The position numbers and the translations under genes were made by a program. Below are positions 34,635 through 48,592 of a stretch of 64,000 bases of DNA, piece after piece. The stretch comes from Acorus gramineus. Its lineage: Eukaryota; Streptophyta; Magnoliopsida; Acorales; Acoraceae. The stretch is taken from the NCBI GenBank assembly GCA_030737835.1, contig CM060853.1, positions 19,836,895-19,900,894 on the forward strand, read 5' to 3'. Every line of letters starts with the position of its first letter. Position 1 is the stretch's first letter. The notes beneath the pieces were generated by a model. That model was not told the DNA's origin. It made no database searches and saw nothing but the letters and a program-made list of their open reading frames with translations.

Positions 34635-35067
34635 TCTCCACATATCGTTTCCTCCTTTTCAAAGCGCTTGTTTCTATTTGCCTGACAAGTAAGACAAATG
34701 CAGGCTATTTGCCTGACAAGAATAACATGAAGTGAAATAAAGAACTGTACAAACAAACACAAAATCTTGGTCACAAAGGATAATTAAAACCATAATTCTA
34801 AGCTGTTCACAGACTAATTAAAAAGGATGAGGTTAGGTAATTCTGCACAAAAGAATAGTACTTAGAAAATATGCACACAGAAATAGAGAACAATAGCACA
34901 AGTCAATAGTCAATGAAAGAACCATTCATACGAGAAAATACGCCTCTAATGGCAGCACCCTCCCACTGTTAAACATGGTCGTCTAGAATGAGAGATGAAT
35001 AGAGTTGGCCAAATATTTTATTTCCACTTACATATATTTTATTCTAATACAGTTCCATCAGGAACAC

Positions 35068-35075
35068 TATAAATA
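35068..35075 (+). promoter_or_regulatory. TATA box of GRP-G1
   Basis: TATAAATA within GGAACACTATAAATACTG, 81 bp before the ATG. From about 34880 to the ATG this promoter looks identical to that of GRP-G2. Confidence 0.75.
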
Positions 35076-35148
35076 CTGACCAACATTGAGAGCCATTTCT
35101 CATCACAAGCCATATCTTCTTCTTTTCTTTCTCTTAGTATAAGCAAGC

Positions 35149-35745
35149 ATGAGAAGTTCCAAAGCAGTGAGTGTTGCATTTCTCATTATGCTCCTTGTGG
35201 GGGTCTCCTCCGCGGCTAGGACCTTAACGGCCTATGCTAGCGGAGGCGGCGGTGGTGGAGGTGGTGGTGGAGGAGGAGGTGGTGGCTCCGGGAACGGCTC
35301 TGGCTATGGGTCTGGGAGCGGATCTGGCTCCGGTGGTGGTTATGGTGGAGCCCAAGGTGGTGGCTATGCAAGTGGTGGAGGAGGTGGCGGTGGTGGTGGC
35401 GGTGGAGGTGGAGGAGGGTCCGGTGGTGGAAGTGGCTATGGCTCTGGTTCGGGTTCCGGATATGGAGGTGGGGGAGCACGAAGCCGAGGATCTGCTAGTG
35501 GTGGCGGAGGGGGTGGCGGTGGAGGTGGCGGAGGTGGTGGTGGTGGTGGGTCAGGCGGAGGATCCGGATATGGGTCAGGCTCAGGCTCTGGATATGGTGC
35601 CGGAGGTGCACAAGGAGGAGGCGGTGTAGGAGGCGGCGGCGGCGGCGGTGGCGGTGGTGGTGGTGGAGGAGGGTCCGGTGGTGGGTCGGGTTATGGATCT
35701 GGCTCTGGCTCCGGAAGTGGAAGTGGCGGCGGTGGACGCCGTTAA
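35149..35745 (+). CDS. GRP-G1: secreted glycine-rich protein in segmental copy 1
   Basis: 198-residue single-exon protein. The signal peptide starts MRSSK, has core residues AFLIMLLVGV and ends SSA; ARTLTAYAS follows. Then four Gly-run modules separated by SG[G/S]GSGYGSGSG stretches. One module holds GGGGARSRGSASGG with two Arg, a local basic spot not seen in GRPs A-E. The C-terminus is GGGGRR. 3' poly(A) signals AATAAA lie at 35773-35778 and about 35876. The start is fixed by the conserved N-terminus and TATA box. The downstream fragment H1 shares its 3' UTR sequence. A cell-wall role is inferred from the family. Confidence 0.9.
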   Translation: MRSSKAVSVAFLIMLLVGVSSAARTLTAYASGGGGGGGGGGGGGGGSGNGSGYGSGSGSGSGGGYGGAQGGGYASGGGGGGGGGGGGGGGSGGGSGYGSGSGSGYGGGGARSRGSASGGGGGGGGGGGGGGGGGSGGGSGYGSGSGSGYGAGGAQGGGGVGGGGGGGGGGGGGGGSGGGSGYGSGSGSGSGSGGGGRR

Positions 35746-36074
35746 ATTACGCACAATGTTGACTTTGCTTGGAATAAAAGGATCTCATGTTGGAAACTTT
35801 CACGATTGCAAGTATGGATTGATAACATACAATGATCTGTGTGGTGTACCTTTGACTACTTAAATAATAATAAAAAATAAAGAGCTTGTGTGTTTTTTCC
35901 CTGTTTCATTGAGTTGTTGAGCATAACAGATTAACAGACTTATTTCATTTTAACTGTATGTACATTAAGTCTTCAGTTTAAGAGTGAGCTGAGCTTTACA
36001 TTAAAAAATAATACTTATAAAAAGATGAAGTATGCTCTGGATAGTATCATCCATGAGACCTACAGAAACTACAG

Positions 36075-36455
36075 CGTCCACATCTGATCCATGCGCGCAT
36101 GTTGGGCAAGCCTTTCTGGTGCATGAACATCCTCCGCAGTAACCCATTCAAAGCTCACCGATTCCATACACGATACAAAATATCTTATGTATTCCACCAC
36201 TTGACAAATCTGGGAAGGTCCCAAACTAGAACCTTGTAACAGATTAATTAAAGTCAATCAGTCTGATTTAACCACCAAATGTCTAACTCCCACTTCATAT
36301 GCTGTTTGGAGACCAAATTTAATAGCTTCACCCTCCATGACAATTATGCTTGCCCATGGCCAAGCTTTGAATCTAACAGCCTGCCTTCCCTTTGGATTAA
36401 CAAGTATAAAACCTGCTCCTGCGTGTCTCGATTTAATGACTGATAGTGTAACAGA
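36075..36455 (-). pseudogene. LINE-type RNase H domain fossil, copy 1
   Basis: On the minus strand the translation reads GAGFILVNPKG, then MEGEAIKFGLQ, a TAYEVGVRHLVVKSD stretch, then INLLQGSS and a C-terminal LAQHA. This order (E and D catalytic-type positions, then a V.D/SD motif) matches the plant RVT_3-type RNase H common in L1-like LINEs and in host genes derived from them. It is broken and has no reverse transcriptase around it. It lies between GRP-G1 and fragment H1. Confidence 0.65.
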
Positions 36456-36706
36456 CTGTTGTCAAAAAAAAAAATCACAACAAACCCGGAGCTTTTTATA
36501 TCATTTTCTAGTCCTTATTTACATGATTTTGCCATTACATCCAAGAGGGACCGAACCCTCTGCTTGATTCATATTTTACTAAGATTTGTTCATATTTAAC
36601 AGGATCAAACCGAGGATCTCCAGTTCATAGTTATTTCTGACCATCACACGTAAAAAATGATATGTTACAAAACATTACACGGTAAGTTAAACAGATCCTC
36701 ATAAAA

Positions 36707-36985
36707 TATGGTGCCGGAGGTGCACAAGGAGGAGGTTATGGAAGCGGCGGAGGTGGTGGTGGAGGTGGAGGAGGGTCCAGTGGTGGATCGGGGTATGGGT
36801 CCGGTAGAGGGAGCGGCTACGGCTCCGGTTCCGGATACGGTGCTGGTGGTGCGCAGGGTGGTGGTTATGGACGTGGAGGAGGTGGTGGAGAAGGAGGTGG
36901 AGGAGGGTCCGGTGGTGGGTCGGGAAATGGCTCTGGTTATGGCTCTGGCTACGGCAATGGAGGTGGCGGCGGTGGACGCCCTTGA
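36707..36985 (+). pseudogene. GRP-H1: 5'-less glycine-rich gene fragment
   Basis: An open stretch of 92 codons plus TGA, starting mid-module at YGAGGAQGGGYG and ending GGGGGGRP, the family C-terminus. It has no ATG, signal peptide or TATA box. Just upstream is unrelated AT-rich DNA. Its 3' UTR (GACCTTGCTTGGAATAAATGG) resembles that of GRP-G1, so it is the 3' part of a former tandem neighbour. A poly(A) signal AATAAA is at 37150-37155. By eye it is identical over all 279 bp to H2 in copy 2, while the flanks differ. It probably makes no secreted protein by itself. Confidence 0.8.
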
Positions 36986-36989
36986 AATA

Positions 36990-39900
36990 TTGCATTTGCT
37001 TGACTTTGACCTTGCTTGGAATAAATGGACCTCAGGTTTGGTTTTTTTGAAGTTTGATTGTGGTTTGACTGTTGTAAGTTGACTGATGATGTACTATAAT
37101 AAGATGTGGATGTGCATTGTTCTTTTGAGTACTGAATAATAACAGTAATAATAAAAGGGCTTGTATGTTTTTCTCTGTTCCATTGACTGATATCAGATCC
37201 TGTACGTCAAGTTTGTTTAATTTTCAGAAAATATACAGTGACATTTGTCATAGAGTACCATGTGTCGTTTGGTCCAATTTATTATCATCCTGTTCACAAC
37301 AGTATCACTTTGGGTGTAATTCCAACAAGACACTAATTTAAGGGTCCTTTCGTCGAATGTACAAGTTTGCCAAATGTTAGGTAACGAGCGCTGATAGTGT
37401 ACAGTCCGTATTATAATCTGTTTTACAATCACATGTATTATAATAACATAGTATATATTATGTTATATATTATAGTATGTGGAGTTCGCATAAAATTTTT
37501 ATTATTTTTTTAACTTAAAAAATTTTACATTAATGTATTTTAATTCGTTTCATATAATACCATGCGCTTCGTTTGAAAGGAGTGTGATTTTTTTCTTTTT
37601 TTAAAAAAAAGCAATGGTCCAATCTTTTGCTTGCGAGCTTTTCTTCTTTAAAAAGGTTCTTCTATCAAGGAGTTGAGGATTGTCCATGCATTGCCAAAAC
37701 GAAAATGATATGTTCAGTGCTTTGTGTAACTTCTTTTGTATTCAATCCGCACACATTTTGATTTATTGTCAAAGTACATATTAGTTAATGAAGTGTATTT
37801 TTTCATAAAATATAATTAAGATACTGATTTGAATTAATAATGTATTCTTTTATGTTTTTGTAATTCGGGATAATTTTTTTTGTTCTTTGGACATCTAATA
37901 CTGATTGTGTGAGATTGAATAAAATTGACTGTGGGAATGGAAGTCTACACAGAAAGAATGAGAATTGACACCAAACTCTTCTAAAGTTCCTCCCATACAT
38001 AAAAGTATTAAGCGTCATTAACCACTCTCCTCTCTTTTTTATTATCTTAACTTAGAACTCAAATCGATATCTTAAAAGGGATTTATATAGGTTATACTAA
38101 ATTACTAAAAAACAAATAACTTTTTAAATTTTTAGAAATAAAAATAGGTTAATCTCATAAATATTTTCTAGTAAAAAAAAACAAAATTTAGCCAAAACGC
38201 TACCTCTTAGTTCAATTGGGTAGAACATGTTTGTCAATTTCCAAAACCCAATCCAATGTCAAGACTACCAAATTAAAGGACTATATCTTGAATTTTAGAC
38301 TAGATGATATGACATATTTTTGTCCTATGTGATCACCTTGGAAAGTTGGTCGACCACTAATGCAAGATGGTAATACACTCTGTCACGAGGGGTTGATCAC
38401 CTATAAAAGATCCTCTCACGCTTAAGTTAGTGTATGATATATTTTTCGATAATCTTTTCATGGATTTGTTTACCTTTTTATACTAAAGCCTCAGCCATTT
38501 AATGCTTGGATTTTATGCTAATTTCTCATGAATGCAATATGCATTGATCGTGGGTATTAATGTTGCGGTATGTGTCTTAAGTCGAGACACGTGTCAACTT
38601 CTCACGTCTATTTAAGGCCCCACAAAATATATATATATATATATAATTTTTCATTTTTTTTTATATAAATTCCTCCATCCAATTCATTGGACTATACACT
38701 TAATTTTAAAAAATATATTTACATTATTAAATGAGATATATTATATTAAAAAATCAAAATGGGTGTGTATATAAACGGGTTGTCTAAATTTTCCTTTCCA
38801 TTTAGGTTTTAAGATTTCATATAAGTGTAGACCAGCACCGCTCATTACTGGGTTAGACTTCAAACAATCCTAATAGTGCAATAGAAGCCCATTGGGCTTG
38901 ACCCACAATATACATCACTAGAGTTCACGGTGTTCTATTTCTTTTTCGTTTTAAAGAGAATCAAGACAATTAGAAGGAAAATTCCAAATAGGAATTTTGC
39001 TGGGTGTTCCAACTTCTAACAAAATGAGAATGAAAATATATGTAAATATGTATGCTCTATTACAAAATACATAAAAATATATGCATTCGATGCATATTGA
39101 TTTTTAAAATAAAAGATTGTACTTTATTATTTAATTATATATTAAAAAAATCAAAATGAGTGCATATTTCAAAAGTGGCTATATTTTATGAGTAACATTT
39201 TCATAGAAAGTATTGCTATAATTAGTAAGTAACCTTAGAAGATCCTGAAAGGCACAGATAAAATTCTCATCCGTTTAGATAAGAAACCAAACAATCAACT
39301 TTTCCCATATGATCCTTTAAATCAATGCAGTTGCGTACTTGCGTTGGCAAGGAAATCTTGAACTAAACTAGTAAACTCACTCTGTAAAAGAAGATGATAA
39401 AAGAAGTTTCCACTCTTAAGCCTTATCTAGCGCAAAGGATATATTCGATTTTTGAGCAGGAATCTATTTAATTGGTTTTTCCTCTATGAATCGTAGAGCA
39501 ATACCATCAAAACCAAGCTGGCCAGCATATTTTGAACTTCAAATCGATGCACATATCCCTAGTTTTGTAATTGCCTCTATTTGATCGAAAGTGAGTTTCG
39601 AAACCTTCCCATGCTCTTCCCACTGATTTGCAAACCATTAGCTTAGATAAGATAAATATGAATAATTTCTCGTTAAGGACCACACTCCAGTGCATACAGT
39701 TTTCACATGCTTGAAATTTTTCTGTGTGTAATTTTATGTAATAAGCATGCATATTGATTGACAGGAAAAAAAAATTTAACTCACCCGTTTCCATCAATGA
39801 AACATATATATAGATATATAGGATAACGAATGTGATTGTACTATAATACTGGATGAGATCTTGATAGCGTTATATCTTACCAATTTTCATCTGTTTTTAA

Positions 39901-41556
39901 TGAAAGACTAACACGTGTTACCTCACATGTTTATAACACACACACATATATTTATATAAGAGCATGTTGTGTGTATTTTTTTAGTCATATGCATGCATTG
40001 GAGATTGACAGAAACCAACTATATTAATTGACTAGCTAGATCCGATTTCGTATAACACATGCTCATTTTCTTATAAATATAAGGGTATTGATCCTGTAAC
40101 AAAATAATTGATGTTCTTTAGCATTTAGCACATTTTAAACCAATTAAAATAGAACATGTCATTCTGTCATTTTTTTGAGTGGCACATGGAAAGAGGAGTT
40201 GTTATAATTTTTTATTGGCATCCAGGATTTTTTTTTTATTGGCTCTGTCTACCCTTAAAATCAGCTATGGTTTTGTAATAAATAAAGTCATGTACTTGGA
40301 AGCTTGGATTATGATGGAATAAAAACTTTGTTTCTGTTCTTTGTGGTGAATGATGACCCATCGAAGCCACCTGAATTTTGTCGATTCACACAATTGGTAT
40401 TATGCACGTACGGACATACAACTTAACACTTCATCCAGCAATAAATAAATATGAAAAATATCAAGTAAAGTTTAGTTTCTTTCGTATGTTTGATTTTTTT
40501 CTAAAATTTATATATATAATTATATATATATATATAATTCATAGATAATTATATATTCTGCGAATATATAATTATTGATAGATAATTAATATTCTGTGAA
40601 TATTTTGTTTGGTTAGCCTTGATTGAAAATACTGTATACCATAACCCCCCTACAATGTATTGAAAATATGAAAAATTAATCATTTATAAATGACAATTTT
40701 ACCTCTCCGAATAGATTATAACACATGGAGTTATATAGATTTTTCCCAATTTTCTTTTGACAATAATAACCGAGCTTTAGTTAAGTTGACAAGCATCTCC
40801 CTCTTCTATAAAATACATTAAGGGATTAAATTTTGAGGAATCCCATAAAATAAATAAATAAACCAAGTGCATACTGAATTTTATATCCTTCCGGCCATAA
40901 GTTCCATTTGGGAGTGCATCCAACTCCACCGCGTCAAGAGAAGTGAGCGGTATTTTAAAAAACGTTGTTTTAAAAAGTTGAAGAAGTTAAAAAAAAATAC
41001 ACATAAAATGCATAAGTTGATTGTCAAACGTAGAAGTCATTTTTGTGTGTTTTGGAGATTGCATCTACTGACACAAACTCAAACGGGACACGCTCTCAAA
41101 CCGAACCTTAAGTAGAGGAAAAACTCACTCACAAGAAACGGTCTCATGATATATATATATATATTCACCATCAACTTCATTTTTAGTCTTATTTATCATT
41201 ATACATAAATCTATTTTTCTAGTAAACATACATGTACGTACCTTCCATCTCTCAAAGTCATATATATTTACACATTGTCCATGTTTTTTAAACACTTGTA
41301 CTTACCTTATTCAAGTTTTAATGAATTTGAACGCGTACCCCCCAACTTATAATTACTGGGGGTTTTCATGTTGCAATAGTATTGAAATTTTTACCTCAAC
41401 ACATCTCAACACATTTTAAAAATTTCATAATTTCCTCATGTAACAAAGTAAGACACGGATCTGGTAGGTGTTTAATCTCATCAATCATCAATGTTGGTCA
41501 GTTCCCAACGAGGAAAGGAAACATGACCAAACTTGTGATAAAACTCACATCACGAT
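36990..41556. other. Gene-free part of segmental copy 1
   Basis: AT-rich. Holds an AT-rich MITE-like stretch (37390-37560), a TA microsatellite (38624-38645), a half copy of the fold-back element (about 40560-40735, matching 42555-42700) and AT runs at 40505-40570. Near 38200-38225 a box-A-like TAGTTCAATTGGGTAGAAC appears without a B box. Short frames at 37217, 37803, 39507 and 40867 are not recognised. Confidence 0.45.
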
Positions 41557-44500
41557 GTGACATGTCAATTCTTTGTGGACGAGCAACCACTAGTATTGTA
41601 TCCCATCTCTCTAAGATAATTGAAGTGCACATTGATCTTACGTGGAGTGCAACCATACCCGCATTAATGCATCGGATCACATCAGAATTTTAAAATTAAA
41701 TTTATTTGGATAAGAGTAATACTGGGATGGATGACCTCCTAGGAAGTCCTCGTGTTGCACCCCACCAAATAAAAAACAGTTTCAAAAAAAAAAAAATATT
41801 GATCTTCTTTGAGCATATCAGTACTCAGTCCGTTTTACAACCATGTCTATATCTTTATATAATATGATAATACAGTATATACTGCACTATCATAATGTAT
41901 GAGCTCCACCATATTATCTCATTTTTTAAAATAAAAAATACAATATTGTATCTCAATATATCCTACATTTTATATAATAATATATTATATTCTACATTTC
42001 ATATAATAATATATATTTAAAATTCAACGATTGTATAATTTTTTTTAAAACAAAAAATGGTGTAAATTACACACAAGATTATACGTCATGGTTGAACATA
42101 TCATTTTCCTTCCTCGTAAATGTTTGAGGTGGATATTCATTTAATGAGGTTTTAGGTGCTTCAAGAGAAGAAGAAAGTAACATAAATTTAATACTGGGGT
42201 GTACTTGCTATTAATTGTTCCTATATTCAATACCGGGGTTGAAATTAATTTCTATTAATTGTTCACTTTAAGTAAATATCTCAATCTAATAATAATCGAG
42301 TTAAACCAACATAAAAAAACAGGCACATATCGGCAATGATTTAAAAATGTGGAAGGTGAATAAACAAGTTTTAAGTTTTGAGAGCAACATAAAAATATTT
42401 GATCTTTTAGAGGATATATAAACAAAAGTTTTTTTTAGAGAAAAATCCATATAACCCCCTGTAAACTGATTGAAATCTATATAACTCCCTAACTTTTTTT
42501 AAAATCCATATAACCCCGAGAAAATATCTAGTAAATCTAAATAACCCCCTGAATAAAATTTATGTTTACAGATAATGAATATTTTGTGAATATTATACTT
42601 GGTTAACCATGTAGAAAACACAATATACCAAAAACATCTAACAATGTGTTAAAAATGCGAAAAATCTTCTATAAATGACGATTTTACCCATCTGGATAAA
42701 GTTTTATAATATATCCAGAGAAGGTAAAATTATCATTTTTATAGGATTTTTCATATTATTAACACATTTAGTATTTTTTTATTATATTGTGTTTTCAGTC
42801 AGGGTTAACCAAATAAAATATTCACAAAATATTCATCATCTATTAACGATTTTTTTTTATTCAGGGGTTTATTTGGATTTAATAGGTGTTTTCAGGAGGT
42901 TATATGAATTTTAAAAAAAGTCAGGGAGTTATATGAATTTCAGTTAGATTTCAGGAGTTCGAATAGATTTTTCCCGTTCTTTTTTATACAACTTTAGCTT
43001 GAAATGTTTTTTCTAGTGTATTAATTGTAGGGAGTTCAAAATTTACACTACCAAATAACCTACACAAGGCTAACAAGCTTTTGCAGATGGCAGAAAGGTA
43101 CCCTGAAATAAGAGAAATTCACAAAGTGAAATGATACAATGAAAATTTTTGTTGCATATTAAATCAGATGGAGAACACGTCCAATTTAAGTGGAAAAGAT
43201 TTTACGAACGAATGAAAGGTTAAAAATTATGATCACTACAATAAAATATAATATTTGTGGTGGGTGTATAGTATTTTATGGATCCCAACAGGTAGCAGTA
43301 CAAAAGATAACATGGAAATCATATAGCTCGAAAGAGTGTTTTTACACCGTCTTTTTTTCAGTTCCAATTCTAATCACATATACCTCATTAGTGTCATACT
43401 CTCACATCAATGAATTACATGCTTCAATAATTGATTTTTCTCATAATTTCTATAAATGGATACATGCAATTCATTGTAATATATACTTTATTATTTTATA
43501 AAAATAGATATTTCACTGTAACACTATTTTTAAAAACTCTAAAACACACGTGAACCTGAATTGAGGTTGAAAAAGAGACTGCCCCTACCGTTATCCAGCA
43601 TGAAAACATTCAACATCAGCCCATGACCATCACTGGTGAAGAGTTCAATAAAAATGGGTCCATTCATCGCCAATGGAATTCAACCATACAATGAAGACTC
43701 ATTCTATCAATGATTTGCTCATTCCCAATGCAGATCTGCATCTGCATGCACTAGGAACATCTAGTATCCCCAGGTGCTTCACTGAAGACTCATTCTATCA
43801 ATGGTTCCACTGTTTTTTCTTTGTGACATGTCAATTCTTTGTGGACGAGCAAACACTAGTATTGTATCCCATCTAAAGATAATTGAAGTGCACATTGATC
43901 TTCTTTGGGTGTGATCATACCAGCACTAATGCATTGGATCACATCAGAACTCTGAAATTAAGTTTGTTTGGACAAGAGTAGCACTGGGATGAATGACCTC
44001 TTGGAAAGTCCTCGTGTTGCACCCCACCAAATAAAAAACAGTTTCAAAAAAAATATTGATCTTCTTTGAGCATATCAGTACTCAGTCCGTTTTACAATCT
44101 TATCTATATCTTTATATAATATGATAATACAGTATATACTGTACTATCATAGTGTATAAACTCCACCACATTATCTCATTTTTTAAAATAAAAAATACAA
44201 TATTATATCTTAATATATCCTACATTTCATATAATAATATATTATATTCTATATTTTATATAATAATATATATTTAAAATTCAACAATTGTATAATTTTT
44301 TTTAAAATAAAAAATCTTGTGAATTACAAACAAGGTTACACGCCAAGGTTACACGCCATGGACATATCATTTTCCTTCCTCATAAATGTTTGAGGTGGAT
44401 CTACATTTAATGAGGTTTTAGGTGCTTCAAGAGAAGAAGAAAGTAACATAAATTTAATACTGGGGTGTATTTGCTATTAACTGTTCCTAAATTCAATACC

Positions 44501-44762
44501 GGGGTTGAAATTAATTTCTATTAATTGTTCACTTTAAGTAAATATCTCAATCTAATAATAATCGAGTTAAACCAACATAAAAAAACAGGCACATATCGGC
44601 AATGATTTAAAAATGTGGAAGGTGAATAAACAAGTTTTAAGTTTTGAGAGCAACATAAAAATATTTGATCTTTTAGAGGATATATAAACAAAAGTTTTTT
44701 TTTAGAGAAAAATCCATATAACCCCCCTCATGTAAACTGACTGAAATCCATATAACCTCTTG
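41557..44762. repeat. Tail of copy 1 present twice
   Basis: 41557-42491 and 43823-44762 are direct copies, both starting GTGACATGTCAATTCTTTG. The second is closer to the tail of copy 2 (58595 onward): both share CAAACACTAGT and CATCTAAAGATAATTG, where the first has CAACCACTAGT and CATCTCTCTAAG. Between the two (42976-43822) is sequence not seen elsewhere in the window, with a small direct repeat TGAAGACTCATTCTATCAATG (43691 and 43783). See the finding on the permuted triplication. Confidence 0.8.
42438..42975. mobile_element. Intact fold-back element cut by the triplication junctions
   Basis: About 538 bp with arms of about 130 bp. The left arm starts GAGAAAAATCCATATAACC; the right arm ends GAATAGATTTTTCCC. 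Both arms hold CCCCTGAATAAA-like and AGGGAGTTATATGAATT-like words. The only full copy in the window; at 44706-44762 and 59458-59513 only the first ~55 bp remain, joined to the next unit. Non-coding; the frame at 42675-42914 lies in the hairpin. Confidence 0.7.
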
Positions 44763-44812
44763 ACTTTTGAATTAATAGCCACATGTAGATCCCTAATTTG
44801 GAGATGCAACTA

Positions 44813-45387
44813 TTGGGGTGCAACTTTGGTAGGTTAAATCGTATTCAAACATATCAAATCGATTTTTTTCGCGTTTGGATCAATAATTTTATGTTTTACT
44901 TTGAGTACATAGATTGAAAAACTTACAAACCGATTTATATTGGTTTGGGTTTGATTTTACTTTAAAAAATTGAATTAATCAAACTGAACTGAATTAAGTT
45001 TAAATACATAATCATTCATAATAAATATTCATTTAGACCATTTTTTTTATATTAAAAATTATTTGATTGTTATACAGTTGATAATCATAACAAAATGAAT
45101 ATACTAATTTATACAATCAATCTAAGCATTTTGATATTCATGTATAGTCGTAAACTCAACCCCCAAAAAACTCTAACCAACCTATCAATTTTTAACAGTT
45201 CAGTTCAATTCGATTTAATTCGAATTAACCAAATAAAAATTGATTTGGTTCGATTTTGGATTTTCAATTCGGTTTTGGTTTGGTTTGATATTGGAGTTAC
45301 ATGTAAATATGGTTTAATTCAAAGAGTTTACAAAAAAATAAAAATAAAATCAAACCAAACTTACCCAAATACCCAATTGCACCCTTA
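44813..45387. mobile_element. hAT-like element with AACCGAATT-type repeats, copy 2
   Basis: Segmental counterpart of 28395-28974. Its left end here is TTGGGGTGCAACTTTGG, which matches the right end (reverse GGGTGCAATTGGG) better than copy 1 does and supports a true terminal inverted repeat. Confidence 0.5.
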
Positions 45388-45399
45388 CAAGAAAATCAC

Positions 45400-48300
45400 C
45401 CGTTCGTGGTTGTCAAATTTGCTTCAGCACAGTAACCAACACAAAGGATTAATTTCTAATTTTTTATAACAGGAAAACTATCAATCCAATGTCATTACAT
45501 TTTGTTCAAGGTTCCTTCATCAAAATTATTTGTCATATATATTTCTCAAAACATTAATATTAATATTAATATCAGCAGATCATATGAAAACAGAAGTTTT
45601 ATGATGTCATTTGGATCTACCGTAAATTTGCCATGCAATTTTTTAATATGCAATTGAGAACTGCCTTGAGATGGAGAGTCAGATTTTAGTAAACCCAACA
45701 CACAACGACAGACATATTTTGAAAAATATCACCCCTAACTAAAATAACAACTACATCCCATCAAAGCTCTGCGCATGTATATATATTAATTACTTTCAAA
45801 CATACATGTGAAACAAATGTTGTTACCGCATCCCTCGGGAGTGGGTGGGTGGCTTGCGTAGACTAATTGGCTCGGCATGCTGGTTTTGATAAAATTTATT
45901 CTTTGGATAGAGGCATAATCATATAACATAATAATAATAAAATTTAATTGTATTTTTATTTATTCTAGTTGAGAATCATGCTAATAAATTTTGTGTTGTT
46001 TGGTATAAAATGTAAATAAAATATTAATAACAATTTATATATGAAATGTAAGAAAATGATTTAATATGTGAATCCCATGATTTGTTTGATGTAATTGATT
46101 TGACATGTGAACCCCCTTGTATCATATTTATACACATTTATTCATTCAAAATAAATAATTATTTTAGCTTATTCCTCCCTCCTAGTTATTATTCCCCTGT
46201 TCCTTTATCCAAACGGGCTCAAAATTAAGTGATAGCAAACGCCTCAAACATGATCATATCTAGTGTTTACTTCAGCTTGTAAAACATATTTTGTAATTTT
46301 GTATAAATCACACATCTGATCACGAATCTTATATGTAAATACCTGGCGATTCAGCCTTAGTTAATAGAAAATATTAGATTCAGTAATTTTTATCAACCAA
46401 AACTTAAACCACAAAAGTTTTTATTTTTTTTTAAATGGTAAAAATCATCTAATTAGGTAAATATATACTTTAATAAAAAGTGTATATTATTGCTCCATTT
46501 CAAGTTGAATGAAATCATTTTTAGTAAATATAAGAAAAAATTTAACAACGTATATACAACATTTAACCAGGTATATGTATGCTCCACTGGATTTGTAACG
46601 AGGTATATATAACTGTATTTTAGACTGTAAAAAAAAAATTGAGTATAACAACACTGTTAGTGAATATACGCCCATACTATGGCCATTTCTCTTGTCAAAA
46701 AAAAAAAAAAAAAAAAAATTCATGTTACAGCTGATTAATAATTCATGGGATTCGGTTGGAATGGTTTGGCCTAAATGACCAACTTGAGAATATATATTCC
46801 ATAATCGCATTTGGAACCGCATCATATATATGTCATTTTAGCGGACCAAATTAAGTCACACCATATCTTTACTTTTCCTAGCTGCATGGTCCTTTTTTAG
46901 GCTCGATCCTTTTCGATAAAAGCAAAAGTCCAAGGAAATGAAAAAAAAAAAAGGTGTAGGACTTAATGAATTGATCCAATTAAGTCTATAGATTCTAGAG
47001 GCATTATACCAACCGCATGATACAGTGACAAATGAGAACACAACTACAAGTGATGATGTCAAAAGTCAAAAATCATTGGTTGTATATATATATATTTTTT
47101 TTTATCTTCTTTACATGATATTAGGTATTGGTGACTGGTGAGAAGGTCAATGGAAAAACAGATTAATATGGTTTTCAAAATGCAAAAACAGATTAATATA
47201 CAAGGAGACCTTGCTATGCTAAAACCATATGCTGATGTAATTTCACTGGGGTTTGAATCCGCGTCGAGCGCGTGCAGTATGCATGCATGCAAGTTGGTGT
47301 TAGTTAACTTTTGTGATGGATTACTCAAGTTTTTGCAATAATATTTATCAACGCTAATTGGCCATTATTTTTTTGTGTAACCCATGAAATCAACAACTCT
47401 ATGGGCTAATGAATCCTGCTCCACGGACTTCTGCAGTAGTAATATAATGGAAATGTAAGTCTAATATTACTATTGTTAGAAAGTAGTTTTGAAGTGACAT
47501 CCGTGGTACTTATGCATATGGAAGTTAGTGAATTATATATGTTTGACTATTAATGGCGACTTGAAGATTGCCTAACCCTAGGTACCAGTGTCGACCCTAC
47601 ACTATGGACTTTGCAGGCAAATGCACTTGGCCTAACAATGCGTTATTATATTGACCCAACGTCGATCATATATATGGTCCCCCAGGTCGGCATGACTTTC
47701 AATCATAGATGACCCACACACAGCATACGAAAGCATGCATCTTCTGCATGTGAATATGGGAGAGCCACTAGTTGTGTAGTTGAGATTTACATAATTTCCA
47801 TACGTAGACGGCTTTTTTTTTACGGTTAAGTGGTTAGTGATGGAGGCATGCTGCTCTCAAATGAAGGCAAATAATCAATTTTATGAAAAATGTGATTTAT
47901 AGGAATCACTTTCTAGCTAGCATAATGAATGCCTCAGACCTTTTGGGATAACTGGCATGACTTTAATGTATAATAAACATTGTAAATCAGACCACCTGTA
48001 TATTCAATATGTATAATTTTCCCTTCTAAATTCATTTTTCTTTCATTATAATACAATGTTATGATATAACTATAAGTGGGGAAATTAAATCATATTTCAC
48101 GTATCTTCACATTCTTCAGAGCCAGAAAGATCAAATTAAAAGTAATAAAAGTTAAAAGCACCTTGTTGGGATTGTTTTTTTACAACATTAACGCCAACAA
48201 TATTAATTATATAAGACAGTGTATTATTATAAATTATAGTTTATATATTATAGATTTTATAACTTGTTTAAAAAGTAGTACATCTGTTTGTTGTAACTGT

Positions 48301-48580
48301 TGGAAAGCAGAGAATAAGTAGTAGTTAAAGTTTATTAAAATAAGCTGTAAAACAACTTTTTGCTGTTTAATTGTAAAAAATATCATTTTCAAATGTAAAA
48401 GTTAAATTTAATTTCTGTTTGATAAAATAAGATGGTATTACTTATAAAATTAGTTTTACTAAATATTTAAAAGATAAATTAATATAATATATTAAAATTA
48501 AATTTAACTACAATAATTTTCAAATATTACAACTGGAATATAATTGGTCTTTAGCGTCTAAAATAATTGTTTTTATACAA
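45400..48580. other. Gene-free part of segmental copy 2
   Basis: Counterpart of about 29000-32930 without the hAT insertion; the empty site is at about 48185-48198. The 67-codon frame at 47138-47341 is retained. No gene recognised. Confidence 0.45.
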
Positions 48581-48592
48581 TAGTATGGTCAT

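Larger units (their letters stand above)
28345..44762. repeat. Segmental triplication, copy 1 (donor-like copy)
   Basis: The unit starts at the ACTTTTGAATTAATAG shared by all three copies; left of it the flank is unique. It carries GRP-G1, an RNase H fossil, GRP fragment H1 and several small transposons. At its right end the tail occurs twice: 41557-42491, which runs on into an intact fold-back element, and 43823-44762, which instead runs into copy 2. Only this copy has the hAT insertion at 31988-32521. By eye it differs from copies 2 and 3 by a few percent plus indels. Confidence 0.9.

Noticed and set aside
38199-38260. tRNA-like TAGTTCAATTGGGTAGAAC (also near 53745)
   Set aside because: Only the 5' half resembles a tRNA. 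No B box or acceptor pairing was found, so no tRNA gene is called.
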